From contig NZ_BDFO01000001.1 in the NCBI RefSeq assembly GCF_001748245.1, positions 1,225,345 through 1,289,344 of the forward strand: 64,000 nucleotides of DNA. The letters are read 5' to 3'. A model generated the notes under the pieces. It had not been told where the DNA came from. It saw only the letters and a list, made by a program, of their open reading frames with translations, and did not search any database. Positions 60,708 to 64,000 of this stretch are shown in pieces. The DNA is from Oligoflexus tunisiensis (GTDB taxonomy: Bacteria > Bdellovibrionota_B > Oligoflexia > Oligoflexales > Oligoflexaceae). The position numbers and the translations under genes are program-made. The stretch's first letter is position 1. Every line of letters begins with the position of its first letter.

Positions 60708-62000
60708 ATGAGCGCTGGCAGGACCAAGGATCAGATCAGGAAAAATGTGTTGGGATCCGTGTTCCTCACGATATTCCTTGATCTCGTTGGTTTCGGCATG
60801 TTCATTCCCGTGATTCCTTTGGTCGCTCGCCGCTTTGGAGCGTCGGACAGCGAAGCGGTCGCCGTCGCCAGCCTCTATTCGCTGGGAACCTTGCTGGCGG
60901 TCGCCATTCTTGGCCGCTTGTCGGATCGTATGGGGCGCAAGAAACTCCTGCTCGGTACGATTGCGGTTTCCACCGTCGCCCAAATTTTAACCGGCCTCGC
61001 CCAAACTTATCCTGTGCTGCTGGCTGTTCGTTTCATCGCCGGCATGGCCTCGGGAAATATCTCCGTGGCTCAGGCCTGTATCTCGGATGTCACCACTCCC
61101 CAGGAACGCGGTCGCAGCATGGCCCTGATTGGAATCGCCTTTGGCCTCGGATTCTCGTTCGGGCCTGCCATCGGAGCTTTGGTCAGTCTCTTTTTCCCGG
61201 ATCATTCCCTGCTCGGCATTGGGATGGCGGCCGCAGTCTTGAATGTCTTTAACCTCGTGGTGGTCGCACGTCGTTTGCCGGAAACGCATCATGGTCTTTG
61301 CGGTCCCGAAATGCGCGAACTGATGGAGCACGTAAAACAATCCACGGTGACAAAGGCCCAGGATAAGACCTCCGGTGTCTGGTGGCAGGATTTCCGGCAG
61401 ATCATCCAGGACAAAGGCTTTCGTATCGTTCTTCTGCTGGGCTTTCTTCAGGTCTTCGGCTTTATCGGTGTGGAGTCGGTCCTGTCGCTGGTGCTGAATG
61501 ATGATTACCTCATCACGGAACAACGGCAGCAGTACTATGCTTTCATGTATGTTGGATTCATGCTGGTGCTTGTGAACGGAGGACTGACCCGACCTTTGAT
61601 TCAAAGACTGGGTGAAGTGCGGACTCTGAATATCGGACAGTTTCTGCTCGGCTTGACCATGATCGGTTTGCCTCTGGTGGCGCCCAGTCTGCCGCTTCTT
61701 TATCTCTTTCTCTTTACACTGGCGGCGGGCTCGGGCTTCACCAATCCGTCCATCTCATCTCTGACCAGTCGTCTCGCACCGCAGCACATGCAGGGTTTTG
61801 CCCTGGGAACATCCCAGACTTTGGGGGCGCTGGCCCGCATCGTGGGACCGGCGACCTTCGGTATTCTGTATGAGTCGATGGGAGGCGGGCGCTCACTCTT
61901 TGTTTCCGCGGGACTGATGCTGCTGGGCTGGCTGGTGGCGGTCTTCGGTTTGCAGAGCACGCACAGGCGTTTCATGGCGGAAAAGGCGGCTTCGACCTGA
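60708..62000 (+). CDS. MFS efflux-type transporter (DHA1/Tet family)
   Basis: The 430-residue inner-membrane protein has twelve predicted hydrophobic segments and the MFS motif A between helices 2 and 3 (LGRLSDRMGRKKLLL). It also has LDLVGFGMFIPVIPLVARRFG in helix 1 and the antiporter-type motif C region GLGFSFGPAIGALVS in helix 5, typical of drug:H+ antiporters such as TetA. Substrate is unknown. GGCGGAGGGAATC precedes the start. It converges with the zinc-ribbon gene, with four bases between the stops. Confidence 0.9.
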   Translation: MSAGRTKDQIRKNVLGSVFLTIFLDLVGFGMFIPVIPLVARRFGASDSEAVAVASLYSLGTLLAVAILGRLSDRMGRKKLLLGTIAVSTVAQILTGLAQTYPVLLAVRFIAGMASGNISVAQACISDVTTPQERGRSMALIGIAFGLGFSFGPAIGALVSLFFPDHSLLGIGMAAAVLNVFNLVVVARRLPETHHGLCGPEMRELMEHVKQSTVTKAQDKTSGVWWQDFRQIIQDKGFRIVLLLGFLQVFGFIGVESVLSLVLNDDYLITEQRQQYYAFMYVGFMLVLVNGGLTRPLIQRLGEVRTLNIGQFLLGLTMIGLPLVAPSLPLLYLFLFTLAAGSGFTNPSISSLTSRLAPQHMQGFALGTSQTLGALARIVGPATFGILYESMGGGRSLFVSAGLMLLGWLVAVFGLQSTHRRFMAEKAAST

Positions 62001-62004
62001 AGCC

Positions 62005-62247
62005 TTATTTATGCAGATCGCAGTATTTCGAACAGACATGCGACGGAGCCTCCCTGGGCTGGCTCCTTGGTTTTTCCACCGGAGCCGGATGCGCACCGGC
62101 CACCTGACCAAAGACCCGGCTTAAACACTTACGGATCTGGCAGGGACCGGCACAGGCCGGACCCTGGGTCGGCTGGGGATCCTGCATGCTGGCTTGAACG
62201 GTAAATTGTTTTTCGCAGTGCTGGCATTGGTAGTCATAGATGGGCAT
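62005..62247 (-). CDS. FmdB-type zinc ribbon protein
   Basis: The 80-residue product starts with the FmdB pattern MPIYDYQCQHCEKQFTVQ, whose CxxC pair is matched by a second cysteine group (ACAGPCQIRKC). Such small zinc ribbons are often regulatory or accessory and poorly characterised. The C-terminal tail is Pro-rich and ends with two further cysteines and histidines (HVCSKYCDLHK), which could form an added metal site. Its start is preceded by GAAGGAG. Confidence 0.82.
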   Translation of the reverse strand: MPIYDYQCQHCEKQFTVQASMQDPQPTQGPACAGPCQIRKCLSRVFGQVAGAHPAPVEKPRSQPREAPSHVCSKYCDLHK

Positions 62248-62311
62248 CGCGAACTCCTTCGTGGCAAGCCTCCTTTCAGGTTACCATCGACGGCGTGCCA
62301 GTCCAATGTTC

Positions 62312-62791
62312 TCACTTCGGTTTGGGAGCCTGGATCATCTTCACCACCGTGGACGCGAGTTCATTCGGTACCGGAATGGTCAGATGATATTGGGCGATTT
62401 TCCAGACTTTGCCGTCCTTGACCAAAACACCTGTGCCACGGCAGGTTCCGTATTTGGCATTCTCAAGGATTTCATCAAACCAGGCGACCCCATGATCAGG
62501 GGAAAAATTGATGTGACGCGTTTTCGGTTGATAGGTCCAGCCCCGGCCTTTATCAAAATGCGGTTTCACATAATCCTTGAAGGCTTTCACATCCCAGCGT
62601 TCGCTGGCATCGGTGCCGATAAAGACAGCATCAGCTGTCATCAGGCCGAAGTATTTCGTGAAGTCATGAGCGGACGCCGCCTTATGAAATTGATCGAGTA
62701 CAGAGGCCACCGCCTCCTCCTTGGATTCCGCCATGGAATGGCCTCCTGTCATCAGAAAACTCAGTGTCAAAAGCCAGCGAAGCATACGCAT
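62312..62791 (-). CDS. exported SnoaL/NTF2-like protein
   Basis: The 159-residue protein has a signal peptide (LRWLLTLSFLMTGGHSMA) followed by an NTF2-like (SnoaL_3-type) domain. An N-terminal helix with VLDQFHKAASAHDFTKYFGL is followed by TADAVFIGTDASERW, then HGVAWFDEIL and GTGVLVKDGKVWKIAQYHLT. This cone-shaped fold binds small ligands or acts as a catalytic or accessory domain; the ligand is unknown. The first ATG of MRMLRW at 62791 has AGGAGA six bases upstream; a frame open to 62845 does not. Confidence 0.83.
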   Translation of the reverse strand: MRMLRWLLTLSFLMTGGHSMAESKEEAVASVLDQFHKAASAHDFTKYFGLMTADAVFIGTDASERWDVKAFKDYVKPHFDKGRGWTYQPKTRHINFSPDHGVAWFDEILENAKYGTCRGTGVLVKDGKVWKIAQYHLTIPVPNELASTVVKMIQAPKPK

Positions 62792-63009
62792 GAGTCTCTC
62801 CTGCCTTGCGTTATGTGAGGTCACTCTCCTGCAGCAGAGGGTCATCCGTCTGCAGTCGAAGCCTCAAAAATACTCCCTTCGAGTAAGAAAGCGTAACGTT
62901 GGCATTCTTCCGCGGGAATGCGATCCCCGCAATAGGCCGTAAGGACTGATCTTTACTTATGGGCTCAAGTTTCCACTGGGGTCTACCGTAAAGTTCTTAA
63001 CACGGTACC

Positions 63010-63037
63010 TTGTAATGCATCGTAGCGTGTGTTACAA
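63010..63037. promoter_or_regulatory. inverted repeat upstream of the PadR gene
   Basis: TTGTAA at 63010-63015 and TTACAA at 63032-63037 form a 6-bp inverted repeat with a 16-base centre, about 50 bases before the padR-like start. PadR-type regulators commonly bind dyads containing TGTA/TACA-like arms and control themselves, so this is a candidate operator. Confidence 0.4.
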
Positions 63038-63088
63038 AATACCTGTCCCTGCACATGAGGGCTGGTTTTTCGGTATAAGGAACGCAAC

Positions 63089-63418
63089 ATGCGAACTCAA
63101 TTGAAAAAAGGTAGTCTTGAGCTCTGCGTTCTCGCCGTTTTGTCTCAGGCTGATCGCTATGGCTATGAGCTGGTGGAAAAGATATCACGCCATATAGACA
63201 TATCAGAGGGTACCATTTATCCCCTTCTGCGACGCTGCCTGAACGATGGATGGTTTGAGACGTATCTTCAGGAATCGGACCAGGGTCCACCGCGCAAGTA
63301 CTATCGCATTACGGATAAGGGTCGCGAGGTGTATCTGGAAATGCGGACCGAATGGGATGAGTTCGCGGCGGCCATGCAAAATCTTCTGCAAGAGGTGGAC
63401 AGTCATGCAAGAGCATAA
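63089..63418 (+). CDS. PadR family transcriptional regulator
   Basis: The 109-residue protein has the compact PadR winged helix: LKKGSLELCVLAVLSQADRY, then GYELVEKI, the wing segment SEGTIYPLLRRCLNDGWF and YYRITDKGREVYLE, with a short C-terminal dimerisation helix. Such regulators repress a neighbouring membrane or transport operon until a ligand binds. The next gene overlaps it by 14 bases and encodes a HAAS-type protein, a combination seen repeatedly in bacteria. Confidence 0.92.
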   Translation: MRTQLKKGSLELCVLAVLSQADRYGYELVEKISRHIDISEGTIYPLLRRCLNDGWFETYLQESDQGPPRKYYRITDKGREVYLEMRTEWDEFAAAMQNLLQEVDSHARA

Positions 63419-63998
63419 CTTCATTAAGGAACTTGAAAGGGCCCTCCGTCCTTTGCCTGCGACCCAGCGCGAGGATGTGCTGGCTGATTACCGCGCGCAT
63501 ATATTTGAAGCCCGCGAACGCGGCAAGTCGGACGAGGAAATCGCGGCCGCTCTGGGCGATCCGCGGACGCTGGGACGCACCTTTGTTGCGGATTATCACC
63601 TGACCCGCATCACCAATCCGATTGAGGGTCAGAAGTTTACCACAAGTCTTTATCATATGGCGCGAGCGTCTCTGGTGGTGCTGTCGATCCTGGCTTTTAA
63701 CTTCTTCTTCATGCTGTGGCCGATTCTGGCGCTGGCCTTCATCCTCGGAATGTCCTGGGTTTTCGCCGGGGTTGCTGTAATCGTCGGCCTGATTTTTGGT
63801 ATCGCGGTTCTGATTGGCAATTTCGCGGCCCCGGTCACGGTCGGGCTCTCAGCCAAACTTGCCTTGAGTTTTTACAGTTTTTCGATTTTCGGTGCATCTC
63901 TCCTGGCCTGTGTCGTGCTCTATCTCTTGAGCCGATGGTTCCTGCTGGGATTGATGAAGTACATCAAATTGAACGCCAAAGTGATTCAACCAGACTAA
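63405..63998 (+). CDS. HAAS/DUF1700-type membrane protein, PadR partner
   Basis: The 197-residue protein begins with the HAAS domain (FIKELERALRPLPATQREDV, LADYRAHIFEARERGKSDEE, then ALGDPRTLGRTF) and continues with about four transmembrane segments (VVLSILAFNFFFMLWPILAL onwards). HAAS/DUF1700 proteins are frequently encoded with PadR regulators and are thought to sense membrane or envelope signals. The ATG at 63405 lies inside the end of padR, in another frame, so translation is coupled. The gene is complete, its stop two bases from the window end. Confidence 0.85.
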   Translation: MQEHNFIKELERALRPLPATQREDVLADYRAHIFEARERGKSDEEIAAALGDPRTLGRTFVADYHLTRITNPIEGQKFTTSLYHMARASLVVLSILAFNFFFMLWPILALAFILGMSWVFAGVAVIVGLIFGIAVLIGNFAAPVTVGLSAKLALSFYSFSIFGASLLACVVLYLLSRWFLLGLMKYIKLNAKVIQPD

Positions 63999-64000
63999 CA

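Overview
The window reads as ordinary chromosome of a Gram-negative, diderm bacterium of moderate GC. The wealth of lipoproteins and outer-membrane barrels, a carboxynorspermidine pathway, a CheA-like TPR kinase and many exported proteins of unknown family suggest a member of the Bdellovibrionota/Oligoflexia or an older 'deltaproteobacterial' lineage. That placement is inference from gene content only. I see no rRNA or tRNA gene, insertion sequence, prophage, CRISPR array or replication origin.

Layout. 1-3.2 kb: end of mutL overlapping miaA, then two glutathione S-transferase-like genes and a small hydrophilic protein. 3.5-8.6 kb: a five-gene same-strand run in which every product carries a signal peptide, membrane anchor or lipobox and none belongs to a family I recognise. 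8.6-13.5 kb: an unknown gene, a possible gene remnant, a Tat-exported PhoX-like protein, a DUF1206 membrane protein, and a PDZ-thioredoxin protein coupled to a PldB-like lipase. 13.7-17 kb: carboxynorspermidine synthase and decarboxylase (norspermidine-type polyamine synthesis), then cmoM. 17.4-21.5 kb: one 1352-residue reading frame joining a complete topoisomerase III to a complete RecQ helicase. 21.6-24.3 kb: a CobU-like protein, tyrS and an SH3 protein. 24.4-28.9 kb: a 1513-residue lipoprotein with six four-cysteine repeats followed by six kelch-type repeats. 29-31.8 kb: M48 protease, outer-membrane protein, greA. 32-36.2 kb: DUF2167 protein, two abutting convergent glucose/sorbosone-dehydrogenase-like proteins, a small barrel. 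36.5-41.8 kb: HAD phosphatase, small Cys protein, DUF3373 barrel, CheA-like TPR kinase. 41.8-45.1 kb: a 123-nt nested inverted-repeat element, mgtC, and the cysS-hutI pair. 45.3-50.3 kb: unknown and RDD proteins, an ImmA/IrrE-like regulator without its metal site, a CheX-like protein, a TSUP transporter and a DUF445 protein. 50.6-53.9 kb: argR-argG-argH with palindromic operators and a nine-hairpin array between argG and argH. 54-58.3 kb: RlmD, a small conserved protein, a PilZ protein, an outer-membrane protein with a lipoprotein. 58.5-64 kb: a large lipoprotein, an MFS transporter, an FmdB-type zinc ribbon, an NTF2-like protein and a PadR/HAAS pair.

The strongest items for follow-up are the topoisomerase III-RecQ fusion, the UUCG-type hairpin array inside the arginine operon, the symmetric element at 41789-41911, the repeat-built lipoprotein, and the unassigned exported five-gene cluster.
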